Assembly (NCBI GenBank): GCA_937915065.1
Contig: CALDMR010000160.1
Coordinates: 1 to 12,562, forward strand
Reading direction: 5' to 3'
Origin: an uncultured Clostridia bacterium
Lineage (GTDB): Bacteria > Bacillota > Clostridia > Oscillospirales > Oscillospiraceae
DNA: 12,562 bases
Both the position numbers and the translations under genes were made by a program. Positions within the stretch are counted from its first letter, which is position 1. Each line of letters opens with the position of its first letter. The notes under the pieces were generated by a model that saw nothing but the letters and a program-made list of their open reading frames with translations, was not told the origin of the DNA and made no database searches. This document shows positions 6,353 to 12,562 of this stretch, one piece after another.

Positions 6353-7222
6353 ATGCGATATATTGGAAATATTTACCGCCCGCCCTCTGAGGCGTACAGC
6401 CTGATCGTACAGATGACGGTGGGATGCAGCCATAACCGCTGCGCCTTTTGCGATATGTATGCGGACAAACACTTTTATGTGCGCCCGGTGGAGGATGTGC
6501 TGGCAGACTTTGCCTGGTGCCGCCGGCAGTACCGTTCCATCGGCCGGGTGTTCCTGGCTGACGGCGATGCGCTGATGGCAAAAACGGAGGATCTGCTGCG
6601 GGTGCTGGACTACATTCGCAGGGAGCTGCCGGAGTGCCAGCGGGTGACTTGTTACGCCTCGCCCAAAAGTGTGCGCCGGAAAACAGACGCGGAATTGAAG
6701 GCGCTGCGGGAAGCCAATTTGCAAATGGTGTATATGGGGCTGGAGTCGGGCAGTGACGATGTGCTGCGCCGGATGCGCAAGGGCTGCAGCGCCGGGCAGA
6801 TCGTGGAGGCTGCCCAGCGGGTTCGCGGAGAAGGTATGGCGGTGTCGGTCACGGCCATTTCCGGCCTGGGCGGCCGGGAACAGTGGCAGGAGCATGCCGA
6901 GGCCACCGGCCGGGCGCTGTCTGCCATTCGGGCAGAGTACATCGGACTGCTGACGCTGATGGTGGAGCCGGGCACACCGGTGGCCCAATGGGTCGGTGAC
7001 GGTTCCCTGACGCTGCTGTCCGCCCAGGAGGTGTTGGCGGAAACATATGAACTGCTGCGGCATACGGATAGTGAGGGGAGCGTGTTCCGCATGAACCATG
7101 CCTCCAACTACCTCAACCTGCGGGGGACGCTGAACCGGGATCGCGGCGTCATGCTGGAAAAGCTGCGGGCTGGGATGGATGGCTCCGTGCGGCTGAAACA
7201 TGAGGGGTTCCGTGCCCTGTAA
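6353..7222 (+). CDS. Radical SAM protein of unknown function (COG1032-like)
   Basis: 289 residues. Radical SAM enzymes bind a [4Fe-4S] cluster through three cysteines and cleave S-adenosylmethionine to a 5'-deoxyadenosyl radical. The cluster motif is GCSHNRCAFCDMY, with C25, C30 and C33. The spacing is C-x4-C-x2-C rather than the common C-x3-C-x2-C, and I recall this as usual for the clostridial GCSHN-type family. LADGDAL (68-74) and GLESGS (129-134) are SAM-domain strands, and FRMNHASN (245-252) is a C-terminal family signature. No extra cluster or B12 domain is seen. The ATG begins one base after the previous stop, and GGAG lies inside the upstream gene's last codons, so translation is coupled. 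Its place in the operon suggests cluster or cofactor work for the dehydratase-type proteins, but that is inference. Confidence 0.85.
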   Translation: MRYIGNIYRPPSEAYSLIVQMTVGCSHNRCAFCDMYADKHFYVRPVEDVLADFAWCRRQYRSIGRVFLADGDALMAKTEDLLRVLDYIRRELPECQRVTCYASPKSVRRKTDAELKALREANLQMVYMGLESGSDDVLRRMRKGCSAGQIVEAAQRVRGEGMAVSVTAISGLGGREQWQEHAEATGRALSAIRAEYIGLLTLMVEPGTPVAQWVGDGSLTLLSAQEVLAETYELLRHTDSEGSVFRMNHASNYLNLRGTLNRDRGVMLEKLRAGMDGSVRLKHEGFRAL

Positions 7223-7245
7223 TACATGGAAGGGAAGTACATGGT

Positions 7246-8442
7246 GTGATTTCATTTCTGAGCAGGCTTCTGATTCAAAACCGGGAGCAGGTAAATGATC
7301 CGGAGGTGCGCCGCCGCTACGGTATTTTGTGCGGTGCGGTGGGGATCTGCTTGAATATCCTGCTGTTTGCAGGGAAGTTTATAGCCGGAACCTTGGCGGC
7401 TTCTATTGCCATTACGGCAGATGCGATCAACAATTTGTCCGATGCAGGATCCTCGCTGATCACGCTGATCGGCTTCAAGCTGGCGGGGCATGCTCCGGAT
7501 CCGGATCATCCCTTCGGGCATGGGCGGATCGAGTATATCTCCGGGCTGGTTGTTTCCTTTTTGATCATTCTGATGGGTGTGGAACTGCTGAAATCCTCGG
7601 TGGACAAGATCCTGCATCCGGCGCCGGTGGAAGGCGGCGTTCTGGTGGTGGTTATCCTGGCGGTATCCATTGCTGTTAAAATTTACATGTACCTGTATAA
7701 CCGCTCCATCGGCCGGCGGATCGATTCCGCCGCCATGAAGGCCACGGCGGCCGACAGCCTCAGCGATACGGCGGCCACGGCGGTGGTGCTGGCGGCCACG
7801 CTGATTGGCCAGTGCACCGGTGTGATGATCGATGGCTGGTGCGGCATTCTGGTGGCGGCGTTCATTCTTTATTCCGGGATCAACGCGGCCAAAGATACCA
7901 TCAGCCCCCTGTTGGGGCAGCCGCCGGAGGAGGCGTTTGTGAAGCAGATCGAGCAGATCGTAATGTCCCACGAGGAAGTGCAGGGCATGCATGATCTGAT
8001 CGTTCACGATTACGGCCCCGGCCGGGTGATGATCTCCCTGCACGCGGAGGTGCCGGCGCACGGAGATATTCTGGCGCTGCATGATGCGATCGACAACATT
8101 GAAAGTGAACTGCGTACACAGCTGCGGTGTGATGCGGTGATCCATATGGATCCCATTGTGACGGATGACCCTGAGGTCAACCGTCTGCGGGAGAAGATCC
8201 TGGCGGAGGTGCGTGCCATCGACCCGGTGATCACGATCCACGATTTCCGCGTGGTGGCAGGGCCTACCCATACCAACGTGATTTTTGATGTGCTGCTGCC
8301 GTACCAGTTCCGCCTGAGCGACGGCGCGGTAAAGGAACGGCTGAATGAGTTTGTGGCAAACCTGGAGGGCCACCGCTATTTTGCGGTGATCCAGGTGGAC
8401 CATTCTTATGTGGGAACGGGCGCCAGCGGTACGGAGGCCTGA
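7246..8442 (+). CDS. Cation diffusion facilitator exporter with two C-terminal domains (Mn/Fe type)
   Basis: 398 residues, longer than the usual 300. CDF proteins export divalent metal ions in exchange for protons across the cell membrane as homodimers. Six membrane segments lie at about 25-48, 52-78, 98-116, 129-148, 170-190 and 195-213. HPFGHGRIEY (88-97) is the family loop. Site A is N62-x3-D66 in segment 2 and D170-x3-D174 in segment 5. The N-D-D-D set differs from Zn exporters (with His) and from FieF (D-D-H-D), and points to Mn. After the membrane domain come two ferredoxin-like domains, about 226-305 and 307-390. The start is a GTG at 7246 with AAGGGA upstream; the ATG at 7241 meets a stop at once. 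It lies 23 bases after the radical SAM gene and ends the operon. Metal specificity is moderately sure. Confidence 0.88.
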   Translation: MISFLSRLLIQNREQVNDPEVRRRYGILCGAVGICLNILLFAGKFIAGTLAASIAITADAINNLSDAGSSLITLIGFKLAGHAPDPDHPFGHGRIEYISGLVVSFLIILMGVELLKSSVDKILHPAPVEGGVLVVVILAVSIAVKIYMYLYNRSIGRRIDSAAMKATAADSLSDTAATAVVLAATLIGQCTGVMIDGWCGILVAAFILYSGINAAKDTISPLLGQPPEEAFVKQIEQIVMSHEEVQGMHDLIVHDYGPGRVMISLHAEVPAHGDILALHDAIDNIESELRTQLRCDAVIHMDPIVTDDPEVNRLREKILAEVRAIDPVITIHDFRVVAGPTHTNVIFDVLLPYQFRLSDGAVKERLNEFVANLEGHRYFAVIQVDHSYVGTGASGTEA

Positions 8443-8452
8443 GTCCTGCGGC

Positions 8453-8480
8453 AAAAGCAGCTCCCCCGGGGGCTGCTTTT
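8453..8480 (+). terminator. Terminator closing the dehydratase-CDF operon
   Basis: AAAAGCAGC at 8453-8461 pairs with GCTGCTTTT at 8472-8480, with a C5G5 run in the loop that can extend the stem. It starts 10 bases after the CDF stop. The T-run forms the end of the stem. The next gene's ribosome binding site follows within 15 bases and no clear separate promoter is visible, so some readthrough may express the transporter. Confidence 0.85.
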
Positions 8481-8505
8481 ACTATACGGTGAGGAGGAGA
8501 GAACC

Positions 8506-9402
8506 ATGGGAAATACTCCGTCGGCCAGTGCTAAAATGATCGCAGCAATGGCGATTTTCGGAACGCTGGCGCCCTTTGTGCGGCAGACCGGCTTGCCTTC
8601 CGGGGAACTGGCCCTTTACCGGGCTTTGATCGCGGTGGCCGTAATTGGCCTGTATCTGGCGCTGCGGGGGGAGCGGGTGGCCTGGCGGCAGCTGAAGGGA
8701 GAGCTGCCGCTGCTGGCAGTTTCCGGCGCGGCCATGGGCGTCAACTGGATTTTGCTGTTTCAGGCGTACCGGTATACCACGGTGTCGATCGCCACGCTGA
8801 GCTATTATTTCGCGCCGGTGATTGTGATGATTGCCTGCCCGCTGCTGTTTCGGGAGCGGATGACCCGTCGGCAGGTGGCCTGCTTTGCCCTGTCCACCCT
8901 GGGGTTGGTGCTGGTCATCGGCCTGGGGGGCCCGGCAGCGGAGCAGGATCATCTGCGGGGGATTTTGTTTGGCTTGGGCGCGGCGGTTTTTTATGCGGCG
9001 GTGATCCTGATGAACAAGGGCCTGCGGCAGACAGCGGGGCTGCCGAGAACCGTGCTGCAGATGTTGGCGGCGATTGTGGTGTTGACGCCCTATGTGGCCT
9101 GCACCGGCGGTTTTCATCCGGAGCTGCTGGACGGTACGGGCTGGGTATGTCTGCTGATCGTCGGGCTGGTGCATACAGGGCTGGCCTACTGCCTGTATTT
9201 TTCTGCGCTGAAAGATCTGCAGGGGCAGAGGACTGCGATTTTAAGCTATGTGGATCCTTTGGTGGCGGTGGCTGTTTCTGTGCTGGTTTTGGGCGAGGGG
9301 ATCGGCCCCTGGCAGCTTCTGGGCGGCGGATTGATCCTGGGATGCACCCTTTGGAATGAGTTGGGGACTGCGGGCGCAAAGAATTCGCGGCGCGGCTATT
9401 GA
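8506..9402 (+). CDS. EamA-family (DMT superfamily) transporter
   Basis: 298 residues with ten hydrophobic segments arranged as two EamA repeats, about 8-140 and 150-292, the standard plan of 10-TM drug/metabolite transporters such as RhaT, YdcZ-like and amino acid exporters. The first repeat carries GELALYRALIAV and NWILLFQAYRYTTVSIATLSYYFAPV, and the second ends in the conserved LSYVDPLVAVAVSVLVLGE. Substrates of this family (amino acids, nucleosides, metabolites) cannot be predicted from sequence. The ATG at 8506 follows a strong GAGGAGG at 8491-8497 by 8 bases. It sits alone between a terminator and the next promoter, whose -35 box overlaps its stop codon. No link to the neighbouring peptide-related genes is proven, though export of a metabolite is possible. 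Confidence 0.9.
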   Translation: MGNTPSASAKMIAAMAIFGTLAPFVRQTGLPSGELALYRALIAVAVIGLYLALRGERVAWRQLKGELPLLAVSGAAMGVNWILLFQAYRYTTVSIATLSYYFAPVIVMIACPLLFRERMTRRQVACFALSTLGLVLVIGLGGPAAEQDHLRGILFGLGAAVFYAAVILMNKGLRQTAGLPRTVLQMLAAIVVLTPYVACTGGFHPELLDGTGWVCLLIVGLVHTGLAYCLYFSALKDLQGQRTAILSYVDPLVAVAVSVLVLGEGIGPWQLLGGGLILGCTLWNELGTAGAKNSRRGY

Positions 9403-9427
9403 CGAACTGTGCGGATTGAGATAAACT
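9399..9427 (+). promoter_or_regulatory. Sigma-A promoter of the DUF1177-AroM operon
   Basis: TTGACG at 9399-9404 (overlapping the transporter's TGA stop), a 17-base spacer and TAAACT at 9422-9427. The -35 box is one base from consensus and the -10 box two. The expected start near 9434 gives a leader of about 28 bases. No terminator separates the transporter from this promoter. Confidence 0.65.
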
Positions 9428-9461
9428 AAATCTACTTATGACTTTTAGGAGGGAAACAACG

Positions 9462-10394
9462 ATGTTGTTGACACAGGTTTTGGAATTGTTTGAATTGCTG
9501 GATACCCCGCAGGCCAATGGCGCTGCCGCCAAGGAACTGCTGCTTGCCCAGGGTGCCGACGAAGTGACGGTGGAAACCGTGACCGGCGATAAGGGTTCTA
9601 CGGACTGCATCAAGGTTTTGATCAAGGGCAGCAACGGCAAGTCCTCCGGCGGCACGGTGCCCACCCTGGGTATCATCGGCCGCCTGGGCGGCCTGGGCGC
9701 GCGGCCCGAGGTGACCGGCTTCACTTCCGACGGTGACGGCGCGTTGGCAGCTCTGTCTGCTGCGCTGAAGCTGGCTCAGATGCACAAGAACGGCGATGTG
9801 CTCCCCGGCGATGTGCTCATTGCCACCCACATCTGCCCCGATGCCCCCACCCAGGAGCATTTCCCCGTGCCTTTCATGGATTCTCCCATTGATATGGAAC
9901 TGTGCAACCGCATGGAAGTGGATGAGAGAATGGACGCTATTTTGTCCATCGACACCACCAAGGGCAACCGCGTGATCAATCTGAACGGCATCGCCATTTC
10001 CAACACCATTAAGGAAGGCTACATTCTGGAAGTCAGCAATGACCTGATGGATGTGATGACCCGGGTGACCGGCAAGCTGCCCTCCATTTTCCCCTGCGCA
10101 CAGCAGGATATCACCCCCTACGGCAATGACCTGCACCATCTGAACAGCATTCTGCAGCCCGCTACCGCCACCAATGCGCCTGTGGTGGGCGTGGCCATCA
10201 CCACTGAGCAGCCCGTGGCCGGCTGTGCCACCGGCGCCAGCCATCCCCTGGATGTGGAAGTGGCTGCCCGCTTCGCCGTGGAAGTTGCCAAGGATTTCGG
10301 CGCCGGCAAGCTGTCTTTCTACGATGAGAAGGAGTTTAACCATCTGATCGAGCTGTACGGAACTATGAACCAGTTCCAGACCTTCGGTAAATAA
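9462..10394 (+). CDS. DUF1177 family protein
   Basis: 310 residues from the ATG at 9462, chosen because a perfect AGGAGGG (9447-9453) sits 8 bases upstream; an earlier in-frame ATG at 9438 would place that site inside the gene. The sequence matches DUF1177, whose biochemical role is not established to my knowledge. Conserved-looking blocks are LGIIGRLGGLGARP, FTSDGDGALAALSAALKL (D90, D92), ATHICPDAPTQEH (H123, D127, E132, H133), LSIDTTKGN (D164) and CATGASHPLD. The order resembles the core of M20/M28/M42 zinc peptidases, but the usual Glu-Glu pair is not obvious. The codons favour AAG and C-ending forms, as in guaB, suggesting strong expression. The AroM gene begins one base after the stop. 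The pair is recurrent in bacteria, often near peptide transport genes. Confidence 0.85.
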   Translation: MLLTQVLELFELLDTPQANGAAAKELLLAQGADEVTVETVTGDKGSTDCIKVLIKGSNGKSSGGTVPTLGIIGRLGGLGARPEVTGFTSDGDGALAALSAALKLAQMHKNGDVLPGDVLIATHICPDAPTQEHFPVPFMDSPIDMELCNRMEVDERMDAILSIDTTKGNRVINLNGIAISNTIKEGYILEVSNDLMDVMTRVTGKLPSIFPCAQQDITPYGNDLHHLNSILQPATATNAPVVGVAITTEQPVAGCATGASHPLDVEVAARFAVEVAKDFGAGKLSFYDEKEFNHLIELYGTMNQFQTFGK

Positions 10395-10395
10395 G

Positions 10396-11076
10396 ATGCG
10401 GCAGCGGAAGATCCTGGGCGCCGTGACCATCGGCCAGGCGCCCCGGGTGGACATCACCGGAGATATCATGCCCCTGCTGCCGGAGCATGTGGAGCTGCGG
10501 GAATACGGTGCGCTGGACGATTTTACCCTTGAAGAAGTGCAGGCCCGGTTTGCGCCCGGCGAGGGCGACGAGGTGCTGGTATCCCGGATGCGGGACGGCC
10601 GCCAGGCCCGCTTTGCCGAACGGTATGTGACACCCCTGGTTCAGGATAAGATCCGCCAGGCGGAGCAGGAGGGGGCAGATGCCGTTATTCTGTTCTGCAC
10701 GGGCGTGTTTCCCGCCTTTGAGCACCAAAAGATTTTGCTGGAGCCCCAGCCCCTGTTCCACTCCGTGGTGCAGAAGCTGGCCGACGGCAAGCGGATCGGT
10801 GTGCTGGTGCCTCTGCCGGAACAGGTGGAGCAGGGCCGCCGTTTCTGGGGGCGCAGCGGTGTTGATGTGGAGATCACCAGCGCCTCGCCCTATCTGGAGT
10901 TTGAAAAGGTTCGCCAGGCGGCGGAATTTTTCAAGGATAAAGATCTGGCCTTTCTCTGCACGGACTGCATGGGCTATTCCGTGGAGATGAAGCGTGCCAT
11001 TGAGGAAGCGACGGGCTTGCCGGTTATTCTTCCGCGCACGCTGGTGGTGCGCATCCTCAACGAATTGTTTGACTGA
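10396..11076 (+). CDS. AroM family protein (Asp/Glu racemase-like fold)
   Basis: 226 residues, the usual length of AroM. The N-terminal LGAVTIGQAPRVD (residues 7-19) is the family signature; E. coli AroM has the related LTIGIVP. AroM is named for a link to the E. coli aromatic regulon, but no enzymatic activity is established. The fold is thought to be of the aspartate/glutamate racemase superfamily. Here C101 in LFCTGVF and C191 in CTDCMGY occupy the two positions where racemases place their catalytic cysteines; C188 is extra. E. coli AroM, as I remember it, keeps only the second. The start lies one base after the DUF1177 stop without a strong site of its own, so translation is likely coupled. 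A terminator follows 8 bases after the stop, so this is a two-gene operon. Confidence 0.88.
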   Translation: MRQRKILGAVTIGQAPRVDITGDIMPLLPEHVELREYGALDDFTLEEVQARFAPGEGDEVLVSRMRDGRQARFAERYVTPLVQDKIRQAEQEGADAVILFCTGVFPAFEHQKILLEPQPLFHSVVQKLADGKRIGVLVPLPEQVEQGRRFWGRSGVDVEITSASPYLEFEKVRQAAEFFKDKDLAFLCTDCMGYSVEMKRAIEEATGLPVILPRTLVVRILNELFD

Positions 11077-11084
11077 ACGCGCGG

Positions 11085-11117
11085 AAACGGCGGGCCCACA
11101 AGGTGCCCGCCGTTTTT
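11085..11117 (+). terminator. Terminator of the DUF1177-AroM operon
   Basis: AAACGGCGGGC (11085-11095) pairs perfectly with GCCCGCCGTTT (11105-11115) around a 9-base loop and runs into TTTTT at 11113-11117. This is a textbook intrinsic terminator. Confidence 0.93.
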
Positions 11118-11147
11118 CAGCGCCGGGAACAGGGCGGCCAATGATTG

Positions 11148-11243
11148 ATGACAACACAACTGCCGGCTGCGATCGTTGCCGCCGTGCTGGCCCCGGCTTG
11201 CTATGCCATCGGCGCATGGATGGAACACTTTCGGAAAAACTGA
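11148..11243 (+). CDS. Possible 31-residue membrane peptide
   Basis: ATG at 11148 to TGA at 11243 encodes 31 residues: a short polar start, an uninterrupted hydrophobic stretch at residues 5-24 rich in Ala, Val, Leu and Ile, and a basic tail EHFRKN. This is the layout of a single-pass small membrane protein. Against it, the best ribosome binding site, AGGG at 11131, is about 13 bases upstream and better suits an out-of-frame ATG at 11141. No family is recognised. It sits alone between the AroM terminator and the aminopeptidase, and no promoter is evident. Confidence 0.3.
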   Translation: MTTQLPAAIVAAVLAPACYAIGAWMEHFRKN

Positions 11244-11305
11244 AACCGAATTGCTGTTTGGCGCATTTGGCGGATTCCCTTTGCGGGGGTATGGGCTGAG
11301 TGCCG

Positions 11306-11322
11306 CCGCCGTGTGCCGGCGG
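11306..11322 (+). repeat. GC-rich hairpin upstream of the aminopeptidase
   Basis: CCGCCG-TGTGC-CGGCGG, a 6-base-pair stem with a 5-base loop, ends about 11 bases before the AGAAAGG ribosome binding site of the aminopeptidase. There is no T-run, so it is not an intrinsic terminator. It could influence the leader structure or be chance in GC-rich DNA. Confidence 0.35.
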
Positions 11323-11348
11323 ACATTAGAAAAGAAAGGTATGATAGT

Positions 11349-12562
11349 ATGGGCGATTTGACTAAGGAACTGATCGACTTTATCCACCGCAGCCCCAGCT
11401 GCTATCATGTGGTGGAAAATATCGCGCAGCAGCTGCAGGAACGGGGATTTTCTGAGCTGAACGAGGGCGAGAAATGGACTTTGGAGCCGGGGGGACAGTA
11501 TTTTGTGCGGCGCAATCTGTCCACGGTTCTGGCCTTTAAGATTCCCCGGGGAGAGATCCGGGGCTTCCAGATTGCAGCTTCCCACAGCGATTCTCCTACC
11601 TTTAAGATCAAAGAAAATATGGACATTTGCGCCGATGGGGTTTACACGGAGCTGAACGTGGAAAAATACGGCGGGATGCTCTGCGCGCCTTGGTTTGACC
11701 GGCCCCTGTCCGTGGCGGGCAAGGTAGTGGTGCGCCAGGGGGATCAGCTGGTGTCCAAATTGGTCAATGTGGATCGGGATCTGCTGATGATCCCCAACCT
11801 GGCCATCCACATGAACCGCGCCGTCAACGACGGGTACAAATACAGTATCCAGAAGGATATGCTGCCGCTGCTGGGCGATGAAACGGCCAAGGGCTGCTTC
11901 ATGGATATTGTGGCCGAGGCTGCGGGCGTGAAAAAAGAAGAGATCCTGGGTTCCGATCTGTTCCTGTATTGCCGCCAGGAGGGAACGGTTTGGGGCGCGC
12001 ATGGGGAATATGTCTCCTCGCCCAAGCTGGACGATTTGCAGTGCACCTTCGCCAATCTGCAGGGCTTTTTGCAGGGCGGACACCCCAATACGATTTCGGT
12101 TTATGCGGTGTTCGACAACGAGGAAGTGGGCAGCGGTACGAAGCAGGGCGCGGCATCCACTGCGCTGCTGGATACGCTGCTGCGGATCAACGAAAGCCTG
12201 GGCCGCAGCAAGGAGGAGTACCTCATGGCGCTGGCTTCCGGCTTTATGGTGTCGGCAGACAATGCCCACGCCGTCCATCCCAATCATGTCGGCGCGGCGG
12301 ATCCCACAAATCATCCTCATATGAATCAGGGTATCGTGCTCAAGTTCAGCGCCAACCAGAAATACTGCACCGATTCGGTATCTGCGGCCATGTTCCGGGA
12401 GATCTGCGGCCGCGCCGGTGTACCTACCCAGGTGTTCCACAACCATTCGGACAGTTTGGGCGGCAGCACTTTGGGCAACCTGTCCAATGCGCAGGTATCG
12501 CTGAACATGGTGGATATCGGCCTGGCACAGCTGGCCATGCATTCTGTGTATGAAACGGCGGG
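11349..12562 (+). CDS. M18 family aminopeptidase, 3' end cut by window
   Basis: 404 codons are open to the window edge; the family is about 430 residues, so only some 25 are missing. M18 enzymes are cytosolic dinuclear-zinc aminopeptidases that release N-terminal residues, often Asp or Glu, from peptides. All expected metal and catalytic residues are visible: H79 in SHSDSP, D228 in SPKLDDL, E258-E259 in DNEEVGSGT, D304 in ADNAHAVHPNH, and H398 in AMHS close to the edge. FHNHSDSLGGSTLGN (363-377) is the conserved substrate-side block. The ATG at 11349 follows AGAAAGG by 9 bases. I found no convincing promoter in the 230 bases after the AroM terminator. It probably recycles peptides, which fits the DUF1177-AroM pair next door only loosely. 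Confidence 0.93.
   Translation, partial: MGDLTKELIDFIHRSPSCYHVVENIAQQLQERGFSELNEGEKWTLEPGGQYFVRRNLSTVLAFKIPRGEIRGFQIAASHSDSPTFKIKENMDICADGVYTELNVEKYGGMLCAPWFDRPLSVAGKVVVRQGDQLVSKLVNVDRDLLMIPNLAIHMNRAVNDGYKYSIQKDMLPLLGDETAKGCFMDIVAEAAGVKKEEILGSDLFLYCRQEGTVWGAHGEYVSSPKLDDLQCTFANLQGFLQGGHPNTISVYAVFDNEEVGSGTKQGAASTALLDTLLRINESLGRSKEEYLMALASGFMVSADNAHAVHPNHVGAADPTNHPHMNQGIVLKFSANQKYCTDSVSAAMFREICGRAGVPTQVFHNHSDSLGGSTLGNLSNAQVSLNMVDIGLAQLAMHSVYETA

Noticed and set aside
9438..9464. Earlier in-frame ATG at 9438 as the start of the DUF1177 gene
   Set aside because: The perfect AGGAGGG at 9447-9453 sits 8 bases before the ATG at 9462, and the extra residues would not match the family's usual N-terminus.
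11141..11299. Alternative 52-codon frame starting at the ATG at 11141
   Set aside because: It has the better-spaced purine run upstream, but the product is a Cys/Arg-rich mix without domain or pattern, typical of random GC-rich sequence.

Overview
The window is a GC-rich, densely packed stretch of what looks like a strictly anaerobic Clostridia chromosome, most plausibly a gut Oscillospirales/Ruminococcaceae-type organism. Pointers are strong AGGAGG ribosome binding sites, sigma-A type promoters, an oxygen-sensitive 2-hydroxyacyl-CoA dehydratase-type system with its activase, a bacterial acyl-ACP thioesterase, and a DUF1177-AroM gene pair. The genus is inference. No tRNA, rRNA, CRISPR array, transposase or phage gene was seen.

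Layout. (1) 1-855: the 3' end of an unidentified Cys-rich gene, then an acyl-ACP thioesterase. (2) 856-2508: guaB (IMP dehydrogenase) with its own near-consensus promoter, operator-like repeats and a strong terminator. This GuaB is residue-for-residue collinear, at every functional position I could check, with the Tritrichomonas foetus enzyme. (3) 2509-3427: a clearly more AT-rich patch with one opposite-strand GNAT acetyltransferase and a roughly 300-base gene-free stretch ending in a promoter. (4) 3428-8480: a tight four-gene operon, consisting of a 2-hydroxyacyl-CoA dehydratase-family subunit, a fused second subunit plus ASKHA activase, a radical SAM protein, and a cation diffusion facilitator with Mn-type site-A residues and a duplicated C-terminal domain. 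It closes with a terminator. (5) 8506-9402: an EamA/DMT transporter. (6) 9399-11117: promoter, DUF1177 protein, AroM-family protein, terminator. (7) 11118-12562: a short region with a possible 31-residue membrane peptide, then an M18 aminopeptidase cut by the window end.

How the genes may work together. In the central operon the activase would hydrolyse ATP and push a low-potential electron into the iron-sulfur cluster of the dehydratase-type subunits. The usual partners of amino-acid-fermenting dehydratases (CoA transferase, acyl-CoA dehydrogenase, ETF) are absent, while a radical SAM protein is translationally coupled. This fits a stand-alone ATP-dependent reductase or dehydratase of unknown substrate, and it is the best candidate for an undescribed system here. 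The DUF1177-AroM pair followed by an aminopeptidase suggests a peptide or amino acid utilisation theme.
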